Shown here piece by piece: positions 1-7,729 of a stretch of 21,007 nucleotides of DNA. Numbering within the stretch: the stretch's first letter is position 1; each line of letters begins with the position of its first letter. The notes beneath the pieces were generated by a model. That model was not told where the DNA came from. It did no database searches and was given only the letters and a program-made list of their open reading frames with translations. Source of the DNA: UBA2357 sp041916775 (GTDB taxonomy: Bacteria; Pseudomonadota; Gammaproteobacteria; Burkholderiales; Rhodocyclaceae); the NCBI GenBank assembly GCA_041916775.1, contig JAYRYZ010000038.1:1-21007 (forward strand), in the 5' to 3' direction. Position numbers and translations under genes: made by a program.

Positions 1-481
1 ACCGGAGGCCGTAGGGGCGACCTGCCGGTCGACCTATCGGACGCGACCACGCCGTGCGTTAGGATCCATGCGAGGGGCGACCGCGGGTCGCCCCTACACG
101 TCGTTGCCGTCTTTCGGCGCCACGTGTTACCGGGGGCCGTGGGGGCGACCTGCCGGTCTCCCTATCGGTCGCGACCACGCCGTGCGTTAGGATCCATGCG
201 AGGGGCGACCGCGGGTCGCCCCTACACGTCGTTGCCGTCTTTCGGCGCCACGTGTTACCGGAGGCCGTGGGGGCGACCTGCCGGTCGCCCTATCGGAGGC
301 GACCACGCCGTGCGTTCGGATCCATGCGATGGGCGACCGCGGGTCGCCCCTACACGTCGTTGCCGTCTTTCGGCGCCACGTGTTACCGGAGGCCGTGGGG
401 GCGACCTGCCGGTCGCCCTCTCGGTCACAACCGCGCCGTGCGTTCCGATCCATGCGATGGGCGACCGCGGGTCGCCCCTAC
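1..481. repeat. 128-bp tandem repeat array, 3.8 copies, with internal dyads
   Basis: Copies begin at 1, 129, 257 and 385, giving an exact period of 128 bp; the first may continue upstream of the window and the fourth ends at about 481. Each copy holds two inverted repeats built from the same arm. One is GGGCGACC-TGCC-GGTCGCCC (complete in copies 3 and 4, with mismatches in copies 1 and 2). The other is GGGGCGACC-GCG-GGTCGCCCC (74-94, 202-222, and shifted copies at 330-350 and 458-478, where the outermost pair is lost). Shared arms mean the dyads can pair within or between copies. This resembles REP/BIME-type extragenic palindromes, multiplied in tandem. The copies differ by only a few substitutions, so the expansion is recent or homogenised. 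Reading frames across the array (for example 124-501 plus and 187-453 minus) are Arg/Pro-rich products of the repeat and are not called as genes. Confidence 0.95.
458..478. terminator. Dyad at the end of mfnE-like gene; possible transcript end or mRNA-stabilising hairpin
   Basis: The last array copy places its strongest dyad (GGGCGACC-GCG-GGTCGCCC core) directly against the TAG stop of the minus-strand kinase gene (480-478); the stop shares base 478 with the dyad. No U-tract follows in the minus-strand RNA, so this is not a classical intrinsic terminator. REP-like hairpins just after a stop codon are known to protect 3' ends from exonucleases, which is the more likely role if it has one. Confidence 0.25.
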
Positions 482-1056
482 AATGTCGATGTCTCGTGTG
501 ACGCCGCATCCGCTGTGATGATGTCGATCACCACGCCCGCGTGCATCTCGGTCATCCCGGCGAACGCTTTGTCGACCACGCCTTGTCGGGCAAGCTCATC
601 CCAGCCCGTGTGCTCGGGTATCGGGCACGCCTTGACCAGAGTCAGTCTCTCCGCCCCCAATTGCCCGGCGAGCCACAACGCCAGGCTGTCGGAGGTGACC
701 GACCAGTTGGTGAGCGCGTCGGGGCGCGCGCGCAGGAGGTCCAGCGGGCGCCAGATGGCGGAGCGGCCGGCGGCGAGGTGGGTGGCGAGGGTGGGGATGT
801 CCGAGGCGATGGATAGCGCGGGTTCGAGGGCATGGAGGACTTCGGCGAACTGGGCCATGCCGAGTACGGCCATGTTGTGGGCGTGGAGGTCGTCGAAGTG
901 CCAGTGCGCCTGCGCGGCGCGGGCGGTGTCGGCGAACTCGCCGCCGCCGGGGACAATGGCACAGGGACCATCGCGGCCCACGAGGGCATGTTGCAGCCAG
1001 CGGGGCAGTTGAGGGGAGCGCGACAGGCTGCCGCCGAGCTTGAGGACCCGGATCAT
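478..1056 (-). CDS. mfnE: Amino-acid-kinase-fold protein, MfnE-like (methylofuran pathway kinase)
   Basis: A 192-residue protein of the aspartate/glutamate/uridylate kinase superfamily. Visible motifs are VLKLGGSL (4-11) at the phosphate-binding start, VPGGGEFAD (35-43), SVTSDSLALWLA (119-130) and LVKACPI (140-146). In methanogens MfnE phosphorylates aminomethyl-furanmethanol phosphate to the diphosphate for methanofuran synthesis, and relatives sit in bacterial H4MPT/methylofuran loci. The ATG at 1056 was chosen because it overlaps the TGA of the upstream gene as ATGA and puts the kinase motif at the N-terminus; a longer frame to 1326 would only read back through that gene. The stop codon lies in the last unit of the 128-bp repeat. 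Function is inferred from family and context. Confidence 0.85.
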   Translation of the reverse strand: MIRVLKLGGSLSRSPQLPRWLQHALVGRDGPCAIVPGGGEFADTARAAQAHWHFDDLHAHNMAVLGMAQFAEVLHALEPALSIASDIPTLATHLAAGRSAIWRPLDLLRARPDALTNWSVTSDSLALWLAGQLGAERLTLVKACPIPEHTGWDELARQGVVDKAFAGMTEMHAGVVIDIITADAASHETSTL

Positions 1057-2111
1057 GTGGCCGCGGGGGCGAGCAGCGCCACGGCCACGCAGGGGGCGCA
1101 GACATCCACCCAGTCTGCGAGCGGCGGCGGGGCACTCACGAGTTGGCTGAACGGGATAGAGGTGCGGGACCGCGTGTGGGCGAGATCCCCCGCCAGGAAA
1201 CGCCCGCAGCCTGCGGCGATGAGCGGGGCGTCGGGGGGAAGAGGGCAGGTTGCGGTGACGCGGTCCAAGTTGTCGGCGATGCAGTTGAGCATCCTCGTGC
1301 GCCATGTCCGGGCAAGCCCGACCCAATCATCCGGCGTGGCGGTGTGTGCATCGTGGCCGATCATGCGGGCGAGGCGACGGGCGGTGGCGGTGGCGTCCTT
1401 GCCGCCGTTGTCGGCGGGCGGATACTGGTCGTGCGCGGCGCTGAGTTCGCCGGTCAGGCGGAACACGTCGGCGCTGGTGGCGAAGAGCTCGTTCATCAAG
1501 TTGTAGTCGACGCCCTTGAAGCCGATGCGCGCAGCCAGTGCGCACAGTGGCGTGCGCACCACGCCCAGGTAGACCAGACCGCCGGAGGCGAGCCGGTCCG
1601 CGTCGCTGTGGCCACCCACAACCGGATGGCCGGCGACGATGGGGATCAGGTCGGTGGTGGTGCTGCCGATATCGACGAGGATTGCATCGGGATGATGCCG
1701 GGCGACGAGCACGGCTGTGGCGATCCAGTTGGCCGAGGCGATGTCCGCCCAGTGGGCGTCGACGCCTTCTGCAGTGCACCAGCCGCACTCACCGGCGAAG
1801 AAAAGCACCGCCGGGCCGAGCACACCCGACAGGTGCGTGGCCAGGCGGCGCACCCCGTCCGCGCGGTCGGTGAAGAGGTCGGCCATCTCGGCCGTCATCG
1901 TCACCATGTGACGCGCCTGGGCGAGCGCGTGCGGCCAGCGCAGGCGCGCCTCGTGCAGCGCGGCGTCCAGGTGCGTGAGCCCCTGCCACATGGGCGCCGG
2001 CCATTGTGCGACATCGACGATGCGCCCGCCGCGCAGCAGGCAGGCCTTGAGGTGGGCGCCGCCCACATCCCAGCCGATGACAGGGCTTTCAGCCGCTGAA
2101 GGGACGTTCAT
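1053..2111 (-). CDS. mfnF: H4MPT-linked C1-transfer pathway protein, hydantoinase/oxoprolinase-like (MfnF-like)
   Basis: A 352-residue protein of the family annotated as probable H4MPT-linked C1 transfer pathway protein (TIGR03123 type). It has an ASKHA-like N-terminal phosphate loop, IGWDVGGAHLKA (12-23), a second acidic/Thr-rich loop, VDIGSTTTDLIPI (146-158), and a late glycine motif, IAAGCGRF (298-305). The archaeal member MfnF condenses the furan diphosphate made by MfnE with gamma-glutamyltyramine, so adjacency to the MfnE-like gene fits one pathway step after another. The ATG at 2111 is preceded by GGAGG (2127-2123 on the minus strand) at 11 nt; an upstream in-frame ATG at 2147 would place this Shine-Dalgarno inside the gene. 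Its TGA overlaps the next ATG. The bacterial substrate (a tyrosine-type methylofuran) is known only for relatives. Confidence 0.88.
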   Translation of the reverse strand: MNVPSAAESPVIGWDVGGAHLKACLLRGGRIVDVAQWPAPMWQGLTHLDAALHEARLRWPHALAQARHMVTMTAEMADLFTDRADGVRRLATHLSGVLGPAVLFFAGECGWCTAEGVDAHWADIASANWIATAVLVARHHPDAILVDIGSTTTDLIPIVAGHPVVGGHSDADRLASGGLVYLGVVRTPLCALAARIGFKGVDYNLMNELFATSADVFRLTGELSAAHDQYPPADNGGKDATATARRLARMIGHDAHTATPDDWVGLARTWRTRMLNCIADNLDRVTATCPLPPDAPLIAAGCGRFLAGDLAHTRSRTSIPFSQLVSAPPPLADWVDVCAPCVAVALLAPAAT

Positions 2112-2230
2112 GTGGTGAAAAACCTCCAGTGGGGTGTCCGATTGCACTGCAGCGATTGCAGGATTCGTGCCGATTCGCGATCATCGACTAAACTGAAAAC
2201 GTTGCCACATTTTTGAACCAGGGATGCAGC
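2112..2230. promoter_or_regulatory. Divergent intergenic region between mfnF-like and kinase genes
   Basis: This 119-bp gap must hold promoters for both divergent transcripts. On the plus strand TAAACT (2189-2194) is a plausible -10, with a start near 2201, a short leader and an AGGGA Shine-Dalgarno (2220-2224) before the ATG at 2231. I see no convincing -35. Two direct ATTGCA copies (2141-2146, 2155-2160) flank a CTGCAG palindrome and could be an operator. The mfnF-like Shine-Dalgarno also lies here (2123-2127, reverse strand). Confidence 0.4.
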
Positions 2231-4612
2231 ATGGCGAAGCGTATCGGCCGATTCGAGATCAGGCGCGAACTGGGCCGAGGAGCGCAGAGTGTGGTCTATC
2301 TCGCGTTCGACAAGCATCTTGAACGCGAAGTCGCCGTCAAGACGCTGCACTTCGCCGACGAGGACGCGCGCAACAACGAGCGCCTGCTTGCCGAGGCGCG
2401 CATCGTCAGCCCGCTGCGCCACGCCGGCATCGTACCCATCTTCGAGGCGGGCGAGGAGGCGGGCGATCCCTACCTGGTGTTCGAGTTCGTGCCAGGGGAG
2501 ACGCTCGGTGCCCTGATGCGCCGCGAAGGCGCGATGCCCGCCGAGCGTGCGGCCGGCCTCATGGTGCAGATCCTGGATGCCTTGGTGCATGCGCACGGCG
2601 AGGGGGTGATCCACCGCGACCTCAAGCCCAACAACGTGCTCATGGACGAGCAGGGCAAACCGCGCGTGATGGACTTCGGCATCGCCCGGCGGGTCGGCGG
2701 GGATGCGGGCACGGACATGCTTTCCGGCACGCCCGCCTACATGGCGCCGGAGTACATCGCGCGGCGAGAGGTCAGCCCGCGCACCGACGTGTTCGCGGCC
2801 GGGGTGATCCTCATCGAGATGCTCACCGGCCGGCGCCTGTTCCAGGGTAACGACGTACGCCAGATCATGGACCGCATCGCCAGCCAGGATGTGACGCTTC
2901 CGGCGGATGCGCAGATCGACGAGCGCATCGCGGCGATTGCGCTGCGTGCGGTGGCTCGCGATCCGGACCAGCGCTTTCGCGATGCGGCGGAGTTTCGCGA
3001 CGCGCTCGCGGCGTTTCTTGCCCCTGCAGAAGCAGAGACCCCCGCGGTCAACGCACAGAGCACGGTGGACTTCCTGCTGCGCCGGATGCGCCACAAGAGC
3101 GACTTCCCGGCGCTCTCGGAATCGGTGAGTGCGATCAACAAGATCGCCTCCAGCGAGACCGAGTCGGTGAGCCGCCTGTCGGTCACCATCCTCAAGGACT
3201 TCTCGCTCACCAACAAGATCCTACGGCTGGTGAACTCGGTGCATTTTCGCCAGGCGGGCGGCGGCACGATCAGCACCATCTCGCGCGCCATCATCGTGCT
3301 GGGCTTCGAGGCGGTGCGCAACATCGCGATCACGGTGCTGCTGTTCGAGCACCTGCAGGACAAGGCCAACGCCAACTATCTGAAGGGCGAGTTCCTGCGC
3401 GCCAACCTCGCCGGCATCCTCTCGAAGGACATCGCGGCGCACCTCAAGGCGCGCGATGTGGAGCAGGTGTTCATCTGTGCGGTGTTCAACAACCTCGGGC
3501 GGCTGCTGTCCCAGTTCTACTTTCCCGAGGAGAGCGAGGAGATCCGCGCGCTGATGACGCAGAAGGGGCTGAGCGAGACGGTGGCTTCGCAGCGTGTGCT
3601 GGGCATTCCCTTCGACGAACTCGGCATGGGCATCGCTCGCAGCTGGGGTTTCCCGCCGATCATCATCGACAGCATGCAACGCCTGCCGGATGGCGATGTG
3701 CCGCGTGCCCACTCACCCGCGGAGCGGCTGCGCAACCTCTCGGCGTATGCGAACGCGCTGTGCGCGACGATCGCGGGCACGCCCGCCGCAGAGCGCGACA
3801 AGGCCCTGGCGCGGGTGGTTGCGCGCTTCGGCGACAGCGTGGCGGTGCCGCGCAAGGAGCTCGACCAGCTGATCGCAAACTCGGTGGAGGAGGTGGGGGA
3901 CTTCGCCCGCCTGATCCGGGTGAACCTCGGGCAGACGCCATTCGGCCAGAGTCTGCGCAAGTTCATGGCGGCGAGTGACGGCACGGTGAATGCCACGGTG
4001 GATCTGGTGACACCTTCGCTGGCCGATGTGGCTCTGGGCAGCGAACCGGCGGTGGGGCTGGACACCGGCGATTTCCCGGCAGAAGGCGAAAAGGCGGCGG
4101 ATGCGCAGGCGGTGCTCACGGCCGGCATCCAGGACATCAGCAACACCCTGGTGTCGGATTTCAAGCTCAACGACATCCTGCGCATCATCCTCGAGACCAT
4201 GTACCGCGCCATGGGCTTCAACCGGGTGGTGCTGTGCATCCGCGATGCGCGTGCGAACACCATGCAGGGCCGCTTCGGGCTCGGGCCCGATGCGAGTGCG
4301 CTGGCAAAGATGTTCCAGTTCCCGCTGAGCTTCACGCCCGACATCTTTCACGCCGCCACGTCCAAGGGCGTGGATATCCTGATCTCGGACATCGACGAGC
4401 CCAACATCGCCGAGCGCATCCCCGCCTGGTTCCGCAAGGCGACGGCAGCGAAAACCTTCGTGGTGTTTCCGCTCAACATCAAGACCAAGCCGGTGGCGCT
4501 GATCTACGCCGAAAAGACGCGCGCGGGCGCGATCGAGATTTCCGAGAAGGAATTGCAGCTCCTGCGCACGCTGCGCAACCAGGCCTTGCTGGCGATCAAG
4601 CAGAACGGCTGA
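2231..4612 (+). CDS. Ser/Thr protein kinase - HDOD - GAF signalling protein
   Basis: A 793-residue soluble three-part regulator with no membrane segment. The kinase (about 8-265) looks catalytically complete: glycine loop GRGAQSVV (15-22), Lys37 in VAVKTL, HRDLKPNN (128-135), DFG (148-150), APE (172-174). An HDOD domain follows (about 280-565); the site that is often HD in its relatives reads FNNLGRLL (419-426), so no phosphohydrolase activity is expected. A C-terminal GAF domain spans about 630-790. ATG 2231 has AGGGA upstream; an in-frame TTG at 2213 lies before that signal and was rejected. It sits alone on the plus strand between minus-strand cofactor genes, and its end overlaps the ATP-grasp gene by 17 bp, tail to tail. 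Substrate and ligand are unknown. Confidence 0.93.
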   Translation: MAKRIGRFEIRRELGRGAQSVVYLAFDKHLEREVAVKTLHFADEDARNNERLLAEARIVSPLRHAGIVPIFEAGEEAGDPYLVFEFVPGETLGALMRREGAMPAERAAGLMVQILDALVHAHGEGVIHRDLKPNNVLMDEQGKPRVMDFGIARRVGGDAGTDMLSGTPAYMAPEYIARREVSPRTDVFAAGVILIEMLTGRRLFQGNDVRQIMDRIASQDVTLPADAQIDERIAAIALRAVARDPDQRFRDAAEFRDALAAFLAPAEAETPAVNAQSTVDFLLRRMRHKSDFPALSESVSAINKIASSETESVSRLSVTILKDFSLTNKILRLVNSVHFRQAGGGTISTISRAIIVLGFEAVRNIAITVLLFEHLQDKANANYLKGEFLRANLAGILSKDIAAHLKARDVEQVFICAVFNNLGRLLSQFYFPEESEEIRALMTQKGLSETVASQRVLGIPFDELGMGIARSWGFPPIIIDSMQRLPDGDVPRAHSPAERLRNLSAYANALCATIAGTPAAERDKALARVVARFGDSVAVPRKELDQLIANSVEEVGDFARLIRVNLGQTPFGQSLRKFMAASDGTVNATVDLVTPSLADVALGSEPAVGLDTGDFPAEGEKAADAQAVLTAGIQDISNTLVSDFKLNDILRIILETMYRAMGFNRVVLCIRDARANTMQGRFGLGPDASALAKMFQFPLSFTPDIFHAATSKGVDILISDIDEPNIAERIPAWFRKATAAKTFVVFPLNIKTKPVALIYAEKTRAGAIEISEKELQLLRTLRNQALLAIKQNG

Positions 4613-5603
4613 GCGCGTGGGCGCTCTCGCGCACCGCTGCGTGCCGGAGCCATTCCTCCACCAGGTTGCGCCCCAACCGTGCGGAAAGCCCGGCATACGA
4701 GCAGGTCAGACGCGGGTTGACCTCGATGACGCACACTGCACCATTTTCGGGCACGACGATGTCGATACCGTAGAAACCTTCCAGCCCCGGGATGGCGCGA
4801 TGGACCTGCGCGGCGAGGCGGGCGAGGGCGCGTCCTTGCGCCGAGTCCGGGGCCACAAGCGCGGACTCCACCCCGCGGTAGATGACCTGCCCGGTGTCGT
4901 CGATGTCGATGCACTGGCGGTTGATCGCCAAGAGTTCGACGTCTTCCCCGAGAGCGAGCAGCGACAGGCTCATCGCCTCGCCCTCCACCCAGGCCTCCAG
5001 CGTGAAGCTACGCCCCGCAGCCGCGCACGCGTTCAGCCAAGCGCGCGCGGTGGAGAGGTCCGCGAAGCGGCGCGTCTCCTCGGCGCCGGCGCCGTCGTCG
5101 GGTTTCACCACCCAGGCGCCGGGTGTTGTGTGCTGAAGCGTCGCGGGCACCACAATGCCTGCTCGGGCAAGCGCTGCGCGCGTCAGCGTCTTGCTACCGG
5201 CGATCTGCAGCGCCTCGGGGCGCGCACCGACCCAGCGTGCCGGGCCGACAGCGTGTGCGCACTCGGCGAGGAGCTGGTCCGTCTCCGGTGCGACGGCGAT
5301 GACCGCGTCAAAGGCCGACGAAGCGCGTGCTAGAAAGTCCACGATGGATTCGTCGGGGGCACGCTGCACGGATCGTAGCGCCGGATGCGCGGTGTGCTGC
5401 GGCTGCAAGGGGGCGATCGGATCGACCACGCAGGTGACCTTCACGCTATCGATCGCGAGCAGATCCTCGAGCAAGGCGTCGCGCATCGCCCGCCCCTGCT
5501 CGAGCAGGGATGGCACGCCCGGCGGCAGCGTGCCCGGCAAGGCTTCTCCCAGCCCGCCGGCACTGATAAATTCGAGCATCAACACGTCACGGATGGGCTT
5601 CAT
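4596..5603 (-). CDS. ATP-grasp ligase of the H4MPT/methylofuran locus (MfnD-like)
   Basis: A 335-residue ATP-grasp protein. Visible parts: N-terminal strand LMLEFISAGGLGE (8-20), SKTLTRAAL (137-145), the nucleotide-binding lysine strand WVVKPDDGAGAE (164-175), LEAWVEGEAMSLSLLA (202-217) and the metal-binding end VIEVNPRLT (292-300) with Glu294 and Asn296. ATP-grasp enzymes join a carboxylate to an amine; the archaeal pathway uses tyramine-glutamate ligase MfnD, and bacterial H4MPT loci carry an ATP-grasp gene of this kind, so gamma-glutamyl transfer onto a methylofuran precursor is the best guess. The start at 5603 keeps the first strand and shares CATG with the divergent gene; Met at 5579 is a possible alternative. 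The 3' end overlaps the kinase gene. Confidence 0.82.
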   Translation of the reverse strand: MKPIRDVLMLEFISAGGLGEALPGTLPPGVPSLLEQGRAMRDALLEDLLAIDSVKVTCVVDPIAPLQPQHTAHPALRSVQRAPDESIVDFLARASSAFDAVIAVAPETDQLLAECAHAVGPARWVGARPEALQIAGSKTLTRAALARAGIVVPATLQHTTPGAWVVKPDDGAGAEETRRFADLSTARAWLNACAAAGRSFTLEAWVEGEAMSLSLLALGEDVELLAINRQCIDIDDTGQVIYRGVESALVAPDSAQGRALARLAAQVHRAIPGLEGFYGIDIVVPENGAVCVIEVNPRLTCSYAGLSARLGRNLVEEWLRHAAVRESAHALSRSA

Positions 5604-6297
5604 GCGGATCATTCCGGTCATCGATTTGGCCAACGGTGTGGTGGTTCGCGCGGTGCGCGGCGAGCGCGGACGCTACCGCCCGATCGAGTCGGCATTGTGC
5701 CGCAGCCACGATCCGGTGGTGGTCGCACCCATCCTGCTGGAACACGCAGCCTCGTCCACGCTTTATATTGCCGACCTGGATGCGCTCACCGGCGGGGCCA
5801 CACAGATCGAGGTGCTGGGCGCGCTGCTGCAGCGCCTGCCGGGTACCGAGGTGTGGCTGGATGCGGGGTTTCGCGACGCCACGGCCGTGACGCAACTGCG
5901 CCGCGCGCTGGGTGCGCATGGCCATCAGCTCACGCCGGTGTTCGCCAGCGAGGCGCTGCCCGACCAAAGCACTGCGCGTGCCTGCCTCGCCGACCGCGCG
6001 CGCAGCCTCCTGTCGCTGGACACGCGCGGTGACACCCGGCTCGACCCTGCCGGCTGCTGGCAGACACCATCGCTGTGGCCGGAGCGGATCATCGTGATGA
6101 CCCTGGAGAAGGTGGGTGCGGGCGAGGGGCCGGCGGTAGACACCTTGCGCGCCGTGCGAGCGATGGCGCCCGAGGCCGCGCTGATCGGCGCCGGCGGCCT
6201 GCGCGACGACGCCGACGCCGCGCGCATGGCGGAGGAGGGCGCCGCCGCCTGGCTGGTGGCCTCGGCCCTGCACGATATGAAACTCTCGCGACGTTGA
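5602..6297 (+). CDS. HisA/HisF-related TIM-barrel protein of the C1 locus
   Basis: A 231-residue phosphate-binding beta/alpha barrel. It starts MRIIPVIDLANG with Asp8 where HisA has its first catalytic Asp, and LSLDTRGD (137-144) supplies Asp140 at the second position. GAGGLRDD (196-203) matches the C-terminal phosphate loop. The N-terminal stretch RAVRGERGRYRPI (16-28) and YIADLDALTGG (55-65) fit the HisA/HisF-related family (TIGR00734 type) of methanogens and H4MPT bacteria rather than true HisA. No other his gene is nearby, so histidine synthesis is unlikely; a role in methylofuran or pterin synthesis is inferred. ATG 5602 follows a weak GGATGGG and overlaps the start of the ATP-grasp gene. 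It is the only plus-strand gene before the fhc operon. Confidence 0.85.
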   Translation: MRIIPVIDLANGVVVRAVRGERGRYRPIESALCRSHDPVVVAPILLEHAASSTLYIADLDALTGGATQIEVLGALLQRLPGTEVWLDAGFRDATAVTQLRRALGAHGHQLTPVFASEALPDQSTARACLADRARSLLSLDTRGDTRLDPAGCWQTPSLWPERIIVMTLEKVGAGEGPAVDTLRAVRAMAPEAALIGAGGLRDDADAARMAEEGAAAWLVASALHDMKLSRR

Positions 6298-6436
6298 CTG
6301 CCAGACCATCCGTTGGCGTGAGCGCGAGGTGGAGTGCTCAGTTATGGCACAGCCCGGCGCGGTTGTTGCACATTTGAGCGATTCGCAGGCTGCGCAGCCG
6401 CAGCGCGCACGAATCATTTGCCGGCATGCGCCTTGC

Positions 6437-6442
6437 TAAACT
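6437..6442 (+). promoter_or_regulatory. Candidate -10 (TAAACT) for the fhc operon, possibly leaderless
   Basis: TAAACT, with an upstream TG in the sequence TTGCTAAACT, ends 6 nt before the fhcB ATG (6449). A start 6-7 nt downstream would fall on the ATG, giving a leaderless mRNA. No Shine-Dalgarno is seen before this ATG (the preceding bases are CTCCGGCC), which agrees. The -35 is not convincing. The same hexamer occurs before the kinase gene at 2189-2194. The rest of the 6298-6448 gap shows nothing else clear. Confidence 0.35.
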
Positions 6443-6448
6443 CCGGCC

Positions 6449-7729
6449 ATGACCGAAACGACGCGCTCCCCATCGACGCGCCCCTGGACCTGCCCGTTCT
6501 GCGCGCTGCTGTGCGACGGCCTGGCCTGGGACGGCGACCTTCCCCCCCGGCTATCTGGTAGCGATTGCCCACGCGCGCTCGCGGCACTGGCCACGTTTGC
6601 AGTACCCGCATCTGCCAATGCGACGGTGGATGGGGCAACGGCCCCCAGCGAAGCCGCGATTGCGGCCGCCGCGACATCGCTTGCCGCAGCCCGCCTGCCG
6701 CTCTTCGCTGGCCTCACCACCGATGTGGCCGGCATGCGCGCACTCTACCGACTGGCCAACACCACCGGCGCAGTGCTCGACCACGCGCACGGTGACGGCC
6801 TCATGAACGCGCTGCAGACGCTGCAGTCGCGCGGGCTGCTGTTCTCCACGCTGGCGGAGGTGCGCAATCGCGCCGACCTCGTCGTGTGCATCGGCACGCG
6901 GGCGGTGGAGCGCTACCCGGATTTCTTCAAGCGCATTCAGCCGCTCGACGGCACGCTGGAGCGGCAGGTGGTGTTCCTCGCCGCGGGCGAGCCGTTGCCG
7001 GCCGTGCGTGGCCTGGAGGGCGCGCAAGTCAGCTGGATCGCACCCGAAGGCGATGTGTTCGATGCGGTATCTGCGCTCGCGGCCTTGGTCGATGACCGTC
7101 GTGTCGCGGGCACCGGGGCGGCATCGGATTCCGCGCTCGCAGCGCTTGCGGCCGACATGCGTGCGGCGCGGTATTGCGTCGTCGTGTGGGAGCCGGGTGC
7201 GCTGCCGCCGCATGCTGCGCTTATCGGCGAGGCGGTGCTGCGCATCGTCACCCGCCTCAACCAACGCGAGCGCGGCGGCGCCTTCGTGCTCGGCGGTACG
7301 GACGGCGGCCAGACCGCCAACGCGGTGATGACCTGGCTCTCCGGCCTGCCGCTGCGCAGCCGGGTTGGGTCGCACGGCGTGGATCACGACCCGGTGCGCT
7401 ATTCGACCGCGCGCCTCCTCGCCGACGACGCGGTGGACGCGCTGTTGTGGGTCGCGAGCCTGGGCGCGGATCTCCCGCCACCGCAGACCACGCTGCCGCA
7501 GGTGGTGCTGGGCCATCCCGCGCTGGCCGGGACGGTATCTGGCCCGGGGCGGATCTTCATCCCGGTGGCCACGCCCGGCGTGAATGCGGCGGGGCATCTC
7601 TTCCGCGCCGACGGGGTGGTGAGCCTGCCGGTGGAGCGCATGCGCGACGACGGTCTGCCGACGGTGGCAGAGGTCGTCACGGCGCTCGAGCGCGCGATCC
7701 TGAAGCACCGCGGGGAGGGCGCGCGATGA
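6449..7729 (+). CDS. fhcB: Formyltransferase/hydrolase complex subunit B (formylmethanofuran dehydrogenase B-like)
   Basis: A 426-residue homologue of FwdB/FmdB and bacterial FhcB, a subunit of the complex that converts formyl-H4MPT to formate through methylofuran. Near the N-terminus CPFCALLCD (15-23) and Cys40 form a C-x2-C-x3-C-x17-C set like the iron-sulfur motif of the archaeal molybdopterin subunit. Bacterial FhcB is known not to act as a redox subunit, so in this complex the protein is thought to be structural. Glycine-rich mid and late segments (for example FVLGGTDGGQTANAV at about 276-290) match the family. It is the first gene of fhcBADC; its TGA overlaps the next ATG as ATGA. The ATG is the first Met of the frame and has no Shine-Dalgarno. 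Confidence 0.93.
   Translation: MTETTRSPSTRPWTCPFCALLCDGLAWDGDLPPRLSGSDCPRALAALATFAVPASANATVDGATAPSEAAIAAAATSLAAARLPLFAGLTTDVAGMRALYRLANTTGAVLDHAHGDGLMNALQTLQSRGLLFSTLAEVRNRADLVVCIGTRAVERYPDFFKRIQPLDGTLERQVVFLAAGEPLPAVRGLEGAQVSWIAPEGDVFDAVSALAALVDDRRVAGTGAASDSALAALAADMRAARYCVVVWEPGALPPHAALIGEAVLRIVTRLNQRERGGAFVLGGTDGGQTANAVMTWLSGLPLRSRVGSHGVDHDPVRYSTARLLADDAVDALLWVASLGADLPPPQTTLPQVVLGHPALAGTVSGPGRIFIPVATPGVNAAGHLFRADGVVSLPVERMRDDGLPTVAEVVTALERAILKHRGEGAR

Noticed and set aside
121..126. CACGTG in the repeats as chromosomal parS
   Set aside because: Only the central hexamer matches; the flanks do not resemble the 16-bp parS consensus and it recurs simply with the repeat.
1..481. Repeat array as a CRISPR locus
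   Set aside because: Units are 128 bp and contiguous with no unique spacers between short repeats; no cas genes are near.
124..501. Open frames on both strands across the repeat array
   Set aside because: They exist only because GC-rich repeats lack stops; the peptides repeat the DNA period and have no ribosome sites.
1143..2099. 318-codon plus-strand frame opposite mfnF-like gene
   Set aside because: The minus strand carries the conserved glycine loops and a ribosome site; the plus frame has neither.
2108..3094. Minus-strand frame opposite the kinase gene
   Set aside because: Overlaps the kinase domain coding sequence with its catalytic motifs; low-complexity His/Arg product.
4596..4612. 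Intrinsic terminator between the convergent kinase and ATP-grasp genes
   Set aside because: The genes overlap by 17 bp and no hairpin with a T-run is visible.
5602..6297. True histidine-biosynthesis hisA
   Set aside because: The family signatures and neighbourhood fit the HisA/HisF-related C1-locus group, and no other his gene is present.
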